64,000 bases of DNA, taken from assembly GCF_028421645.1 (NCBI RefSeq), contig NZ_CP116887.1, positions 4,771,501 to 4,835,500 of the forward strand. The letters run 5' to 3'. Positions 9,100 through 17,507 of the stretch are shown here, in pieces; positions within the stretch are counted from its first letter, which is position 1; every line of letters starts with the position of its first letter. The translations under genes were made by a program, and so were the position numbers. This DNA is from Aneurinibacillus sp. Ricciae_BoGa-3 (lineage in GTDB: Bacteria > Bacillota > Bacilli > Aneurinibacillales > Aneurinibacillaceae). The notes under the pieces were generated by a model, which saw only the letters and a list, made by a program, of their open reading frames with translations, did not search any database and had not been told where the DNA came from.

Positions 9100-9669
9100 C
9101 TACAGAAGGAATTTAATCCCGAAGGCTAACAGTATCAGCCCCCCGATTATTTCACTGTATGCACCCATCCAGCCGCCAACCCGTCTGCCCAGTAAAAGAC
9201 CGCACATGGACAGCACCATGCTGATCACGCCAAATGTAACGACGGCCATTACAATATTTACATTAAACAAGCCAAAGGAAAAGCCGACAGACAGTGCATC
9301 CAAACTGACGCTGAAACTGAAGAGCATGATTCCCCAGAAGCTTGTTTTCAACAAGGGACTTTCTTCTTCGTTAAAGTAAGCATTCCACAGCATATGAATG
9401 CCCAGCGCAATTAAGATTCCCCCACCAAGGTAGGAAGCGACATTGCCCACTACGGAAGTAAGGAATAGACCGGCTGCAATCCCGATCAGCGGCATAATAA
9501 CATGAAAAATTCCAATGATTATACTTACTTTAAGAACAGTTAGCAGACGAATGCCGCCCATTCCCATGCCTATGCCAAGCGAAAATGCATCCGCTCCGAG
9601 TGCTATGCCAATCATGAGGATCGTAATCATCTCACCCCATTGAATAACACCCAAAATCATCACTCCCAT
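9100..9669 (-). CDS. mntP: Manganese efflux pump MntP
   Basis: The 189-residue six-helix membrane protein has the MntP (DUF204) repeat: MIGIALGADAFSLGIGMGMGG near the N-terminus and SFSVSLDALSVGFSFG in the second half. Each carries the acidic DAF/DAL residue needed for Mn transport. It sits after ywlC as ywlD does in B. subtilis. The start is not certain: ATGs at 9669 and 9660 both lie close to purine-rich sequence. Co-transcription with the ZIP gene is likely. Confidence 0.88.
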   Translation of the reverse strand: MGVMILGVIQWGEMITILMIGIALGADAFSLGIGMGMGGIRLLTVLKVSIIIGIFHVIMPLIGIAAGLFLTSVVGNVASYLGGGILIALGIHMLWNAYFNEEESPLLKTSFWGIMLFSFSVSLDALSVGFSFGLFNVNIVMAVVTFGVISMVLSMCGLLLGRRVGGWMGAYSEIIGGLILLAFGIKFLL

Positions 9670-9713
9670 CCTGCCTGTACTTTTACATATCTAAGGCAGG
9701 ATATGCGGGACAA

Positions 9714-10790
9714 CTAGCAAATATAACGTTTTCCGCCTGCGGCTTTATTCAGCCGGTTCATAATCGCCGCGCCAACCCCTTTAGCCGGGAAGGTTTCTGA
9801 GAAAATGACATCGACACCCCGCTCATCAAACGTCCGCAGTACATCGTATACCCGGTGGGCTACCGAATGCAAATCAGCGCGTTGGCCACAGGCAATCACA
9901 GTACACCCCTCAGGGTAGCGTGAGGCCGATTCCTCAGCAGCCAGTATGCCCACTTTTTTCCCTTCTGCGGCTGCTTGCTCAGCCAAACGGATGATAGCCT
10001 GAATCATTTGCTCCTGTGAATCAGCCTCAACCAGGGTCATCTCGCCTGCCGGTGCATAATGTCTGTATTTCATGCCCGGCGACTTGGGTGCCACTTTGTC
10101 GCTTGTGATTCCAGGGTCTACCGCGACGTTCCCAGCAACTTCCGCAATCTGTTCTGCCGTCACACCACCTGGACGAAGAATCACCGGAATATTCCCGGTA
10201 ACGTCCACCACCGTTGATTCCACACCAATTCCTGTGGGCCCTCCGTCAAGCACCCCGGCTATTCTTCCATTTAAATCCTCCATAACATGCCTGGCCGTTG
10301 TCGGGCTTGGCCTGCCGGAAAGATTGGCGCTGGGAGCGGCTATCGGCAGCCCTGTTGCGCGAATCAGCGCAAGGGCAAGCGGGTGGTCCGGCATGCGGAT
10401 AGCGAGCGTATCGAGCCCGGCAGAGGCCCGGTGTGCAACCCCCTGTTTTTTTGGCATCACAAGCGTAAGAGGGCCCGGCCAGAACGCCTCTATTAATAGA
10501 GAAGCAAGCGGGGAGACTTCCCGCACAAGATCATTAAGCTGTTCTTTGTCCGCAATATGTAGAATGAGCGGGTTGTCACTTGGCCTTCCTTTGGCCGCGT
10601 AAATTTTCTCAACCGTGTCGTCAGCAAGCGCGTTGCCGCCCAGCCCGTATACGGTTTCTGTCGGAAAAGCCACCAGTTCATTATTCCGCAGCAACTCTGC
10701 TGCTTCCACAATGGATTTGCGCGTTTGTGGATAAATATCCGACTCATCCACAAGGTTATCCACATTCCAGTATGCTGTCTTCTTGTCCAT
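9714..10790 (-). CDS. ywlC: L-threonylcarbamoyladenylate synthase (Sua5/YwlC)
   Basis: The 358-residue protein has an N-terminal YrdC/Sua5 catalytic domain, with AFPTETVYGLGGNALADD, KGRPSDNPLILH and GPTGIGVESTVVDV. It also has the roughly 120-residue C-terminal Sua5 extension, from KYRHYAPAGEMTLVE to SETFPAKGVGAAIMNRLNKAAGGK. It makes threonylcarbamoyl-AMP for the t6A37 modification of ANN-decoding tRNAs. AGAGGGC precedes the ATG at 10790. The gene follows spoIIR after a terminator and a partial copy of the dispersed repeat. Confidence 0.95.
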   Translation of the reverse strand: MDKKTAYWNVDNLVDESDIYPQTRKSIVEAAELLRNNELVAFPTETVYGLGGNALADDTVEKIYAAKGRPSDNPLILHIADKEQLNDLVREVSPLASLLIEAFWPGPLTLVMPKKQGVAHRASAGLDTLAIRMPDHPLALALIRATGLPIAAPSANLSGRPSPTTARHVMEDLNGRIAGVLDGGPTGIGVESTVVDVTGNIPVILRPGGVTAEQIAEVAGNVAVDPGITSDKVAPKSPGMKYRHYAPAGEMTLVEADSQEQMIQAIIRLAEQAAAEGKKVGILAAEESASRYPEGCTVIACGQRADLHSVAHRVYDVLRTFDERGVDVIFSETFPAKGVGAAIMNRLNKAAGGKRYIC

Positions 10791-10888
10791 TCTATGCCCT
10801 CTGTTCTTTGATTTATTTACTTACGACGACTTCATCCCCATTTATTATACCTATTATCCACAACTTGTGAATAACTTGTGGATAAACA

Positions 10889-10954
10889 TAAAAACACATC
10901 GCGGGCATGCCGCTCTTTCCTTTCCCCTCATAGAAGTTTTACGGCCGCTTTGTG
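10889..10954 (+). repeat. Dispersed palindromic repeat, copy A (left half only)
   Basis: The sequence matches the left arm of the family: ACATCGCGGGCATGCCGCTC, then TTTCCTTTCCCC, TCATAGAAG and GGCCGCTTTGTG. The right arm is missing, so this copy is truncated. It lies between the spoIIR terminator and ywlC, in the same orientation as all other copies. Confidence 0.8.
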
Positions 10955-10967
10955 ATTGGTTATGTAG

Positions 10968-10993
10968 AAAAGACCCTGCTTGTGGGCAGAGTC
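10968..10993 (-). terminator. Terminator of spoIIR
   Basis: On the minus strand GACTCTGC pairs with GCAGGGTC (one G-U pair) across CCACAA, followed by TTTTCT. It lies 23 nt after the spoIIR stop. Confidence 0.7.
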
Positions 10994-11015
10994 CGAGTTT
11001 GTTTGGGGTAATGGT

Positions 11016-11654
11016 TTACGCCTTGAAAAAGTCAGCGATTTTATAAAACATATCCACAAGAAAGAACCTCACCTGAACCTGGTTTTTATCCTTGTTCTGG
11101 ATGCCTGTACTGGCCGCCACAGTCGTGGCGTGGCCATCTGCAGTCTTTTTGATGTGGTCAGTGGTGTCGCCATTTGCAATATCGACAAAGCATAAGGGCG
11201 GGAACAACACACACCACCAGTTGGCCCCCTCAGCTTGCCCGATAGAAATTCGCACTGCTTCGTATTTGCCGGCCGGAAACACCTGCGACCCATACATCTT
11301 GGTCGGAAAATCGGTTGGTGTAAGATCCACGTGCGCGGTGTAGGAAAATCCTTGTTGTTTGATATCATCATTGACAACCTGGCGTAATTCCGGCAGATGT
11401 TGATTTATGATAGTTCGGGCAGCCTGTTCATCCTGCGCCTGCCCGGACCATTTCTTAACGGATTGTATCACCTGATCACGAACATGCCTCTTTAAGTTCT
11501 GATCCTCCAAAGAATCGCTATTGGCAAGAATGCGGAGCCGAATCGAATTCTGCGGTACATGGGAAGACGCAAACACCGCCAGCGCATCCCGCTGTCCTTC
11601 CCAGCTCATCACAAGTATAAACATACAAAAGAATAGCAGCATTGAACGTTGCAT
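11016..11654 (-). CDS. spoIIR: Stage II sporulation protein R
   Basis: The 212-residue protein is secreted from the forespore and triggers SpoIIGA-dependent activation of pro-SigE in the mother cell. It has an N-terminal signal or anchor segment (MLLFFCMFILVMSW), the family hallmark IRLRILANSDSLEDQNLKRHVRD, and WWCVLFPPLCFVDIA. GTGAGGGGAA precedes the ATG at 11654. A SigF-like promoter lies 30-60 nt upstream, which fits forespore expression. The position next to prmC and ywlC is conserved in Bacillales. Confidence 0.95.
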   Translation of the reverse strand: MQRSMLLFFCMFILVMSWEGQRDALAVFASSHVPQNSIRLRILANSDSLEDQNLKRHVRDQVIQSVKKWSGQAQDEQAARTIINQHLPELRQVVNDDIKQQGFSYTAHVDLTPTDFPTKMYGSQVFPAGKYEAVRISIGQAEGANWWCVLFPPLCFVDIANGDTTDHIKKTADGHATTVAASTGIQNKDKNQVQVRFFLVDMFYKIADFFKA

Positions 11655-11683
11655 TTCCCCTCACCCTTTCTTCTCCCTGTCAA

Positions 11684-11713
11684 CAGTATGAGCAGAAAAG
11701 GCGAATGCTAAAC
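11684..11713 (-). promoter_or_regulatory. SigF-type promoter of spoIIR
   Basis: The minus strand carries GTTTA (11709-11713), 15 nt, then GCTCATACTG (11684-11693). This fits the SigF pattern GYATA-N15-GGnnAnAnTR with one mismatch in each box. The same -10 core, CATACTG, precedes pbpG. spoIIR is SigF-dependent in B. subtilis. Confidence 0.6.
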
Positions 11714-11725
11714 GTTCAGAATACT

Positions 11726-12610
11726 TTATTTATTGCTATCCCGCAGCCCGAGTACATGGCGGCCGATTCCCTGCAGATCGTCTATAATATAGACCTTATG
11801 GAAAAGGCCGGTGTCAAGCAGCAATCCGCGCACCGCTTCAGACTGGTGAATGCCAACTTCCAAGCCCAGCAGTGCTTTGTTCTGGAGCACGTCCGGGAGA
11901 TCCCGCGCCATTCGCCTGTAGAAATCAAGCCCATCTTCGCCACCGTCAAGCGCCCGAAGCGGCTCATGAGCTTTAACCTGGACGTCGAGCTGGGTGACAT
12001 CATATGAGGGAATGTAAGGCGGATTGGATACAAGGATATCCACACGCTGATCCCTTTCACGCAAAGGCGCAAGCAGATCACCCTGCACAAAAGAAATTTT
12101 ATCCCCAACCCCATTGTTCTTCGCGTTGAGAGCCGCTGTGTCGAGGGATTCCTGCGCGATATCCGTCGCGATGTATTCCCAGTTGTTGTTTCCCTCTACG
12201 GCAAGCGTTACAATAATCGCCCCACTGCCGGTTCCGATGTCTGCTACTGCCAGCTTCTCCTCAGGAGGCCAGAGGCTGGTTGCTTTTTTTAGAATCTCTT
12301 CTACGAGAAGTTCTGTCTCCGGGCGGGGAATGAGAACCGATGGATTTACCTTAAAGGTAAGGCCGTAAAATTCCTGTTCTCCAACAATATATTGAAAAGG
12401 CTCTCCTTCTCCTCTTCGCTTTATGATCGACTCGACTTTAAGCCAATCCTGCTGGCTAAGTTCATCGCCCATCGAAGCAAAAAAGCGCGTCCTGTCCCAT
12501 CCCTTTACATGCCGAATGGCGTACTCCGCTAAAAACAAAGCATCTTCAATGCCTTTTGCCTCTAAAAAAAGAGAAGCCCTCTTCAGAGCTTCCCGTATGG
12601 ATACTGCCAT
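11726..12610 (-). CDS. prmC: Peptide chain release factor N5-glutamine methyltransferase
   Basis: The 294-residue SAM-dependent enzyme methylates the GGQ glutamine of release factors. The SAM motif VADIGTGSGAIIVTLA and catalytic NPPY (ILVSNPPYIPSYD) are present, after an N-terminal helical substrate domain. The start is taken at ATG 12610, because GGAAGGTG lies 6 nt upstream, inside the end of prfA. This gives a gap of one base from the prfA stop, so prfA and prmC are translationally coupled. Confidence 0.95.
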   Translation of the reverse strand: MAVSIREALKRASLFLEAKGIEDALFLAEYAIRHVKGWDRTRFFASMGDELSQQDWLKVESIIKRRGEGEPFQYIVGEQEFYGLTFKVNPSVLIPRPETELLVEEILKKATSLWPPEEKLAVADIGTGSGAIIVTLAVEGNNNWEYIATDIAQESLDTAALNAKNNGVGDKISFVQGDLLAPLRERDQRVDILVSNPPYIPSYDVTQLDVQVKAHEPLRALDGGEDGLDFYRRMARDLPDVLQNKALLGLEVGIHQSEAVRGLLLDTGLFHKVYIIDDLQGIGRHVLGLRDSNK

Positions 12611-12611
12611 A

Positions 12612-13685
12612 TTATGCACCTTCCGCATTCCGCATTAATTCCGCCTGCTCGCTGAGAATTAACTGATCAATAACCTCATCCAGCTCGCCATCGAGGATCT
12701 GGTCCAGCTTATGCAGCGTCAGGCCAATCCGATGGTCGGTGACACGGCTCTGCGGGAAGTTATACGTGCGAATCCGCTCACTGCGGTCACCGGTTCCTAC
12801 TGCTGATTTACGCACACCAGCATATTCAGCCTGGGCTTCCTGCTGGAATTTGTCAAATAGCCGGGCGCGAAGCACGCGCATTGCCTTGTCCTTATTTTTG
12901 TGCTGGGATTTCTCATCCTGGCAGGTTACGACAATACCGGTAGGGACGTGGGTCAGCCGAACTGCGGATTTCGTGGTGTTAACACTCTGGCCGCCCGCGC
13001 CGCTTGAGCAGAACAGGTCAACCCGGATATCGTTATCGTTAACTTCGACTTCCACTTCCTCTGCCTCTGGAAGGACAGCAACGGTAGCGGTGGACGTATG
13101 AATGCGTCCGCCGGATTCGGTTGAAGGAATACGCTGCACACGATGCGCGCCGCTTTCGAACTTCAGGCGGCTGTATGCGCCTTTTCCGTTGATGGAGAAA
13201 ATAATCTCTTTATATCCGCCTATGCCAGTATAGTTGGCCTCAAGCACCTCCATTTTGAAGCGGTGCTTTTCCGCATAGCGGGTATACATGCGGTAGAGAT
13301 CAGCCGCAAAGAGAGCCGCTTCGTCTCCGCCGGCCGCACCCCGGATTTCGATGATCACGTTTTTATCATCGTTGGGGTCTTTGGGCAGAAGCAGCACACG
13401 GATACGCTCCTCGAGTTGCTCTTTCTGCTCTTCAAGCTCGCCAATTTCCATTTTAACCATCTCGCGCATCTCATCATCCAGCTTTTCTTCAAGCATGGCT
13501 TTCGCATCGTCGAGCTGTTCACTTACAGATTTATATTCACGGTACGCCTGTACGGTTTCTTCAATATCAGATTGTTCTTTCGAATACTCACGCAATTTTG
13601 CGGGATCGTTCATAACGTTCGGATCGCACAGTAGGTTTGTTAACCTATCATACCGCTCAACAACAGATTCTAATCGCTGTAGCAC
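12612..13685 (-). CDS. prfA: Peptide chain release factor 1
   Basis: The 357-residue factor reads UAA and UAG stop codons. The peptidyl-transferase motif GGQ is in [17 protein letters not shown]. The family domains follow in order: N-terminal helices, [15 protein letters not shown], the GGQ domain, and [22 protein letters not shown] at 13685 is 8 nt after GAGGTG. A good SigA promoter lies just upstream, and prmC follows directly. Confidence 0.97.
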   Translation of the reverse strand: MLQRLESVVERYDRLTNLLCDPNVMNDPAKLREYSKEQSDIEETVQAYREYKSVSEQLDDAKAMLEEKLDDEMREMVKMEIGELEEQKEQLEERIRVLLLPKDPNDDKNVIIEIRGAAGGDEAALFAADLYRMYTRYAEKHRFKMEVLEANYTGIGGYKEIIFSINGKGAYSRLKFESGAHRVQRIPSTESGGRIHTSTATVAVLPEAEEVEVEVNDNDIRVDLFCSSGAGGQSVNTTKSAVRLTHVPTGIVVTCQDEKSQHKNKDKAMRVLRARLFDKFQQEAQAEYAGVRKSAVGTGDRSERIRTYNFPQSRVTDHRIGLTLHKLDQILDGELDEVIDQLILSEQAELMRNAEGA

Positions 13686-13724
13686 GGTTGGTTCACCTCA
13701 TTTCAAAAAGTCCGTAACATTATA

Positions 13725-13753
13725 ATTATAAATGAATACAAGGATTTAGTCAA
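13725..13753 (-). promoter_or_regulatory. SigA promoter of prfA-prmC
   Basis: Minus strand TTGACT (13748-13753), 17 nt, TATAAT (13725-13730). It lies between the csp terminator and the prfA start. Confidence 0.75.
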
Positions 13754-13756
13754 AAC

Positions 13757-13789
13757 AAAAACCCCCCTGCAGCAGAGGCTAACAGGGGG
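13757..13789 (-). terminator. Terminator of csp
   Basis: On the minus strand CCCCCTG pairs with CAGGGGG across a 13-nt loop and is followed by GTTTTTG. It lies 18 nt past the csp stop. Confidence 0.88.
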
Positions 13790-13807
13790 ATTGATCTCAT
13801 CTATGGT

Positions 13808-14008
13808 TTACAGTTTCGTTACGTTCGTAGCTTGCGGTCCACGGTTTCCTTCAACAACGTCAAAGCTTACTCGTTGGCCTTCTTCAAGCGATTTGAAACC
13901 TTCTCCGTTAATTGCAGAGAAATGTACGAATACATCGTCTCCACCTTCAACCTCGATGAAGCCAAAACCTTTATCGGCGTTAAACCATTTTACTGTACCT
14001 TGATTCAT
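13808..14008 (-). CDS. Cold-shock protein (CspA/CspB family)
   Basis: The 66-residue single-domain RNA chaperone carries RNP1 (KGFGFIEV) and RNP2 (VFVHFSAI). The ATG at 14008 gives the usual [18 protein letters not shown] and has TGGAGG 10 nt upstream; a longer N-terminal reading is not supported. It has its own promoter, a 150-nt leader and a terminator, so it is a monocistronic unit. Confidence 0.96.
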   Translation of the reverse strand: MNQGTVKWFNADKGFGFIEVEGGDDVFVHFSAINGEGFKSLEEGQRVSFDVVEGNRGPQATNVTKL

Positions 14009-14194
14009 GTGGGTAAAACCTCCAAAAAATAATTGATATGTCGTATTCATTATTTACTTCTTGCAAATAAAAAATTCACATACCACAAAAAGTTCCAATA
14101 CAAAATCATGAAGTGATAACTCTTTGTGTTATGTGAATCATGAACCTCATATCGGTTGATATCTAAAGCATAACACATTCCTATCAATTGTCAA
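14009..14194 (-). promoter_or_regulatory. csp promoter and long 5' leader
   Basis: Minus strand TTGACA (14189-14194), 16 nt, TATGCT (14167-14172) preceded by TGT, an extended -10. Transcription would start near 14160 and leave an A/T-rich leader of about 150 nt before the csp ribosome site. Such leaders control cold-shock mRNA structure in other bacteria; that role here is inferred. Confidence 0.6.
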
Positions 14195-14216
14195 CATCTT
14201 GAAAAAAGAAGTAAAA

Positions 14217-14269
14217 GATCGCGGGTATGCTCGCTCTGTCCTTTCCCCGTAGAAGCATTGCCCGCGATA
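14217..14269 (+). repeat. Dispersed palindromic repeat, copy B (short form) acting as terminator
   Basis: The left-arm sequence (ATCGCGGGTATGC, CGCTCTGTCCTTTCCCC, GTAGAAG) is followed directly by CCCGCGAT, giving a perfect 8-bp outer stem (14218-14225 with 14261-14268). On the minus strand the stem is followed by a U-rich TCTTTTACTTC. It lies 20 nt past the YhcN-like gene and could end its transcript. Confidence 0.65.
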
Positions 14270-14289
14270 TTTTGTTTGGTATACCCCTT

Positions 14290-14796
14290 TTAACGTGCCA
14301 TGGCCTGCACCTGATGCTGCGATAGCCGGTTGTCGATATCGAGCAGATTCATGCGGTAGTTATTGCTTGGAGTACCGCTGCGAATCCCTTCCCTGACATT
14401 CTCAATTAAATGAAACACCCGGTTATCGGATGTGAGCCGAATGGTATAACCCGGAATGGTTCGGTTAATACGGGCCGCTACCTGGCGCGTGATATAATCA
14501 GCACGCGCCTTATTGCGCACAACATCTTCCAGTTGAACGCCGACATAAGCAATCCGCCCATTTATCGTTGCCGTAGCACGCTTCACACCAGGCACCCCTG
14601 CCGCCATATTCGCTATAGCTTGAGCCTGTGGTTGGGTATCCGGTTGTTCGACGCCTTTGTCATGTGCCGGATTCGGAACCGACTGAACATAGGTGTTACT
14701 CTGGTGCTGACCTCCACCCGGCCCCGCTTGTTGCTGCGTACAGCCCGCTGCCCATATAAAGCTAGCGATCATTGCACCAGTAAGCCACTTATGCAT
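14290..14796 (-). CDS. YhcN/YlaJ-like sporulation lipoprotein
   Basis: The 168-residue protein begins MHKWLTGAMIASFIWAAGC, a lipoprotein signal whose lipobox ends in AAGC. A Gln/Pro-rich linker and a YhcN/YlaJ-type domain follow (VKRATATINGRIAYVGVQL, ITRQVAARINRTIPGYTIRLTSDNRVFHLI). Relatives are found in the spore inner membrane or coat and affect germination or outgrowth. The start at 14796 is set by GGAGGTGGGC just upstream. It lies 95 nt after tdk. Confidence 0.8.
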   Translation of the reverse strand: MHKWLTGAMIASFIWAAGCTQQQAGPGGGQHQSNTYVQSVPNPAHDKGVEQPDTQPQAQAIANMAAGVPGVKRATATINGRIAYVGVQLEDVVRNKARADYITRQVAARINRTIPGYTIRLTSDNRVFHLIENVREGIRSGTPSNNYRMNLLDIDNRLSQHQVQAMAR

Positions 14797-14890
14797 AAGC
14801 CCACCTCCTACTTCTATTGTGTCCGCAGGAGGGAAAAACTTATGTGTAGCTATTTCTTCGTGAATGCCTGCCAAAGGGCCCGCTGCATCG

Positions 14891-15493
14891 TTATTCCTTT
14901 TCCTGTTTTACCGGAAGTTTGGACAGAGTAGGGTGGTTATAGTGGGGCCGGCAAACCGGGATGTAACTGTCATTGCCTCCGACCTGAATTTGCTGCCCTG
15001 TGTACACCGGTGTTGCATCTTTAACACGAAGCACCATGGTTGCTTTCTTCGTACAAAACCAGCAAATGGTTTTAATTTCTTCGAGTTTGTCAGCGTATAA
15101 GAGAAGTGCCTCACTGCCTTCAAATAAATGATTAGAAAAGTCATTTTTCAAGCCATATACAATAACAGGGATACCCAGTTCGTCTACAATCTCTGTCAAC
15201 TGGATAACATGTTGTTTTTTTAAAAACTGTCCCTCATCGATGAGCACACAATCAGGAAGTCCCGCCGGGTGTTGCTCAACAACACGCCTAATGTCGGTAG
15301 CCTCAGCTACTGTAATCGCCTCTCGCTTGATGCCGATCCTGGAGGCTACATAACCCGTACCATACCGGTTGTCGACGATAGATGTAAAAATTAAAACTTT
15401 TTTCCCCTGTTCTTCATAATTATGGGCTACTTTTAAAATTTCTACGGATTTACCACTGTTCATTGTCCCATATCGAAAATATAGCTGCGCCAT
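14891..15493 (-). CDS. tdk: Thymidine kinase
   Basis: The 200-residue type II enzyme phosphorylates thymidine to dTMP for salvage. It has the P-loop [16 protein letters not shown], the DEGQF motif (LIDEGQFL), and zinc cysteine pairs in ICWFCTKKA and the C-terminal CRPH region. AGGAGAATG precedes the ATG at 15493. It keeps the conserved rpmE-tdk-prfA order, although a csp and a spore lipoprotein gene intervene before prfA here. Confidence 0.96.
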   Translation of the reverse strand: MAQLYFRYGTMNSGKSVEILKVAHNYEEQGKKVLIFTSIVDNRYGTGYVASRIGIKREAITVAEATDIRRVVEQHPAGLPDCVLIDEGQFLKKQHVIQLTEIVDELGIPVIVYGLKNDFSNHLFEGSEALLLYADKLEEIKTICWFCTKKATMVLRVKDATPVYTGQQIQVGGNDSYIPVCRPHYNHPTLSKLPVKQEKE

Positions 15494-15620
15494 CGATCAT
15501 TCTCCTTCCGCCTCATCCATGACTTCTTTTCCACCGCTGCATCTGTGCTAAGAAAAACATATCCAGCATATTGTTTTGTGCTATTGTCCATATCCAGGAA
15601 GTTTTTTATATCTGCCGACA

Positions 15621-15651
15621 CAAAAATGGACAGGCATAATTGCCTGTCCAT
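15621..15651 (-). terminator. Terminator of rpmE
   Basis: Perfect 11-bp arms ATGGACAGGCA and TGCCTGTCCAT (15626-15636, 15641-15651) around a 4-nt loop. On the minus strand they are followed by TTTTTGTG. Confidence 0.92.
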
Positions 15652-15665
15652 TTTCATACGTTCTA

Positions 15666-15866
15666 TTATTTCATGTTGTATTTCTTCTTGAATCGATCTA
15701 CACGTCCGCCAGCATCTAAGAACTTCTGCTTACCAGTGAAGAACGGATGGCATTCGGAGCAAACCTCAACCCGAAGGTTTTCTTTAACTGAACCAGTTTC
15801 GAATTCGTTACCACATGCACAGGTAACTTTCGTAAGTTTATAATTTGGATGGATATCCGCTTTCAT
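15666..15866 (-). CDS. rpmE: 50S ribosomal protein L31
   Basis: The 66-residue protein is the zinc-binding (C+) form of L31, with the cysteine pairs CACG and CSECH. The ATG at 15866 ([11 protein letters not shown]) follows AAGGGTG; a GTG nine bases upstream lies inside that ribosome site. It has its own promoter and terminator. Zinc-free paralogues replace this form under zinc starvation in Bacillus. Confidence 0.97.
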   Translation of the reverse strand: MKADIHPNYKLTKVTCACGNEFETGSVKENLRVEVCSECHPFFTGKQKFLDAGGRVDRFKKKYNMK

Positions 15867-15925
15867 TGTTTTCACCCTTTCTGCCCTGAATCTTTACGAA
15901 ACAGAGTTTCAATCACAATAATTAA

Positions 15926-15954
15926 ATTATATCACCACTACTAAATATATTCAA
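15926..15954 (-). promoter_or_regulatory. SigA promoter of rpmE
   Basis: Minus strand TTGAAT (15949-15954), 17 nt, TATAAT (15926-15931). It starts 8 nt beyond the radical SAM gene's stop. Confidence 0.8.
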
Positions 15955-15961
15955 CTGTATT

Positions 15962-17236
15962 TTAAACGTTAAGCGTTTGACGGCGCCTTTCCTGGAATTC
16001 AACAGGCGGGACGTGCGTGTAGGATCCTATTATAACATCCGGAAGCTCCTGACGATAGATCTCAAGTGCCTGCTTCATACCGAACACTTCTCCTTTAGCC
16101 GGCGGGATCATCTCAAGGTAGCTTTCCGGGTCAATGTTTAAGTTTCGCATTTGGATCAGGCGAATCCCTGTTCTTTTAATAAAGTCGATCATCGCTTCCA
16201 TTTCCTCTTCCCGGTCAAACACACCCGGAAATACCAGATAGTTAATCGACGTGTAGACTCCTTTTTCGCTGGCATAGGCGGCAGATCGTTCAACATTGGC
16301 GAGCGTGTAAGCTCGTGGGCGGTAGTACGCATTGTAATGTTCATCGATGGCGCTGATCGTACTCACCCTCATAAGATCAAGGCCGGCATCTACAATGGCT
16401 TTGATGTGATCAGTCAGCCCTGCATTGGTGTTGATATTAATAAAGCCTGTCTTCGTACGGGATTTAACTTCCCGCATAGCCTGAGTAATAATGGCCGCCT
16501 GCGTGGATGGCTCCCCTTCGCAACCCTGGCCGAAGCTGATGATCGATTCCGGGGTTTTCAGGTGGTGCATCATAACCTCAACCAGTTCTTCAACTGTTGG
16601 CCTGAAGTTCATGCGGGTTTGCGGTGCAGGAAAGCCGCTGTCATCCGGTTGTTCTGAGATACAACCGAAACAGCCTGCATTACAGGAGTAAGAAACAGGT
16701 AATCCAGCTTCCCATCGGTTCATGAATGTGTTCGAGGCTGTTAGACAGCCATAGCCGAGCGTGCAATTGCTTAAATGATCAAATACCCTGTTTTCCGGGT
16801 ATTGGGCGAGGACTTCCTTCACTTTACCTTCCAGTTCAGGCATTGGGAAGTTTAAAGGATTCCATTTATACGGATCATCAGATGCCTCTGCGGCTACGTA
16901 AAAACCGTCATTGTGCCAGACAACTGCTGTATAACCAAAAAGCGGAAGCTTCTCTTCCTTGTTTTCCTTCACATAACCAGGAAACATAAGACGGGTAAAT
17001 CCCTGCGGCAGAAGCGCACCGACAGCCTGATAACCTTCAAGCGGAACCATCTCTCCGTTGTCCGGATTGAGTCCAACCGGCCGTGTAAAAGGCAAGCTGA
17101 CAAGCGTTGCACCTTCGGGCAGCGGAATAAGTTCATCCTCAAGTATTTCCTGGAGAACATTTCCACTTCGGCCCAGACCGAATAGTTCCGGATGATCATA
17201 AACCTGGCCCTTCTCATCCGCGTATACAAGATACAT
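15962..17236 (-). CDS. Radical SAM protein of unknown substrate
   Basis: The 424-residue protein has the radical SAM cluster motif C-x3-C-x2-C (SCNAGCFGC, about residue 190). The following segments fit a TIM-barrel radical SAM core: SFGQGCEGEPS, FININTNAGLTDHIKAIVDAGLDLMRVS and YLVFPGVFDREEEM. The first ~170 residues form a separate N-terminal domain (LVYADEKGQVYDHPELFGLGR). Substrate and product are unknown. The ATG at 17236 has AAGGAG 11 nt upstream. It lies alone between the rho terminator and rpmE, which is not the usual B. subtilis neighbour. Confidence 0.85.
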   Translation of the reverse strand: MYLVYADEKGQVYDHPELFGLGRSGNVLQEILEDELIPLPEGATLVSLPFTRPVGLNPDNGEMVPLEGYQAVGALLPQGFTRLMFPGYVKENKEEKLPLFGYTAVVWHNDGFYVAAEASDDPYKWNPLNFPMPELEGKVKEVLAQYPENRVFDHLSNCTLGYGCLTASNTFMNRWEAGLPVSYSCNAGCFGCISEQPDDSGFPAPQTRMNFRPTVEELVEVMMHHLKTPESIISFGQGCEGEPSTQAAIITQAMREVKSRTKTGFININTNAGLTDHIKAIVDAGLDLMRVSTISAIDEHYNAYYRPRAYTLANVERSAAYASEKGVYTSINYLVFPGVFDREEEMEAMIDFIKRTGIRLIQMRNLNIDPESYLEMIPPAKGEVFGMKQALEIYRQELPDVIIGSYTHVPPVEFQERRRQTLNV

Positions 17237-17394
17237 ATCTATCAAAGCTCCTTATTGATTCATTCACATAAAGGCGTAATAAGCGTAGTCTATTCGATAC
17301 ATTATACGGCAATCGCAGCATAAAAGTCAAAGTTGCTACAGTTGTTAATGGGCGTGCAGCCTTCCCTGAACAGACATCCGCAGCAGATATCATA

Positions 17395-17422
17395 CAAAAG
17401 GCCGCTCACTGATGGAGCGGCC
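17395..17422 (-). terminator. Terminator of rho
   Basis: Arms GGCCGCTC (17400-17407) and GAGCGGCC (17415-17422). On the minus strand TTTTGTATG follows, and TTTCT lies on the plus side. It lies 86 nt after the rho stop. The rest of 17237-17507 shows no gene. Confidence 0.8.
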
Positions 17423-17507
17423 TTTCTAACACGTATTAAATTTCTTGTCAACTGCTCACATCAAGTAGGCTGGTTACAAACATAGATGGTTGCTTATAAG
17501 TAGGAGA

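Noticed and set aside
14797..14860. SigG-like promoter (GCATT ... CATAAGT) for the YhcN-like lipoprotein gene
   Set aside because: Both boxes miss key bases; the spacing alone is not enough support.
15460..15657. 65-codon minus-strand frame between rpmE and tdk
   Set aside because: It begins inside the rpmE terminator hairpin, overlaps the tdk start, and has no ribosome site.
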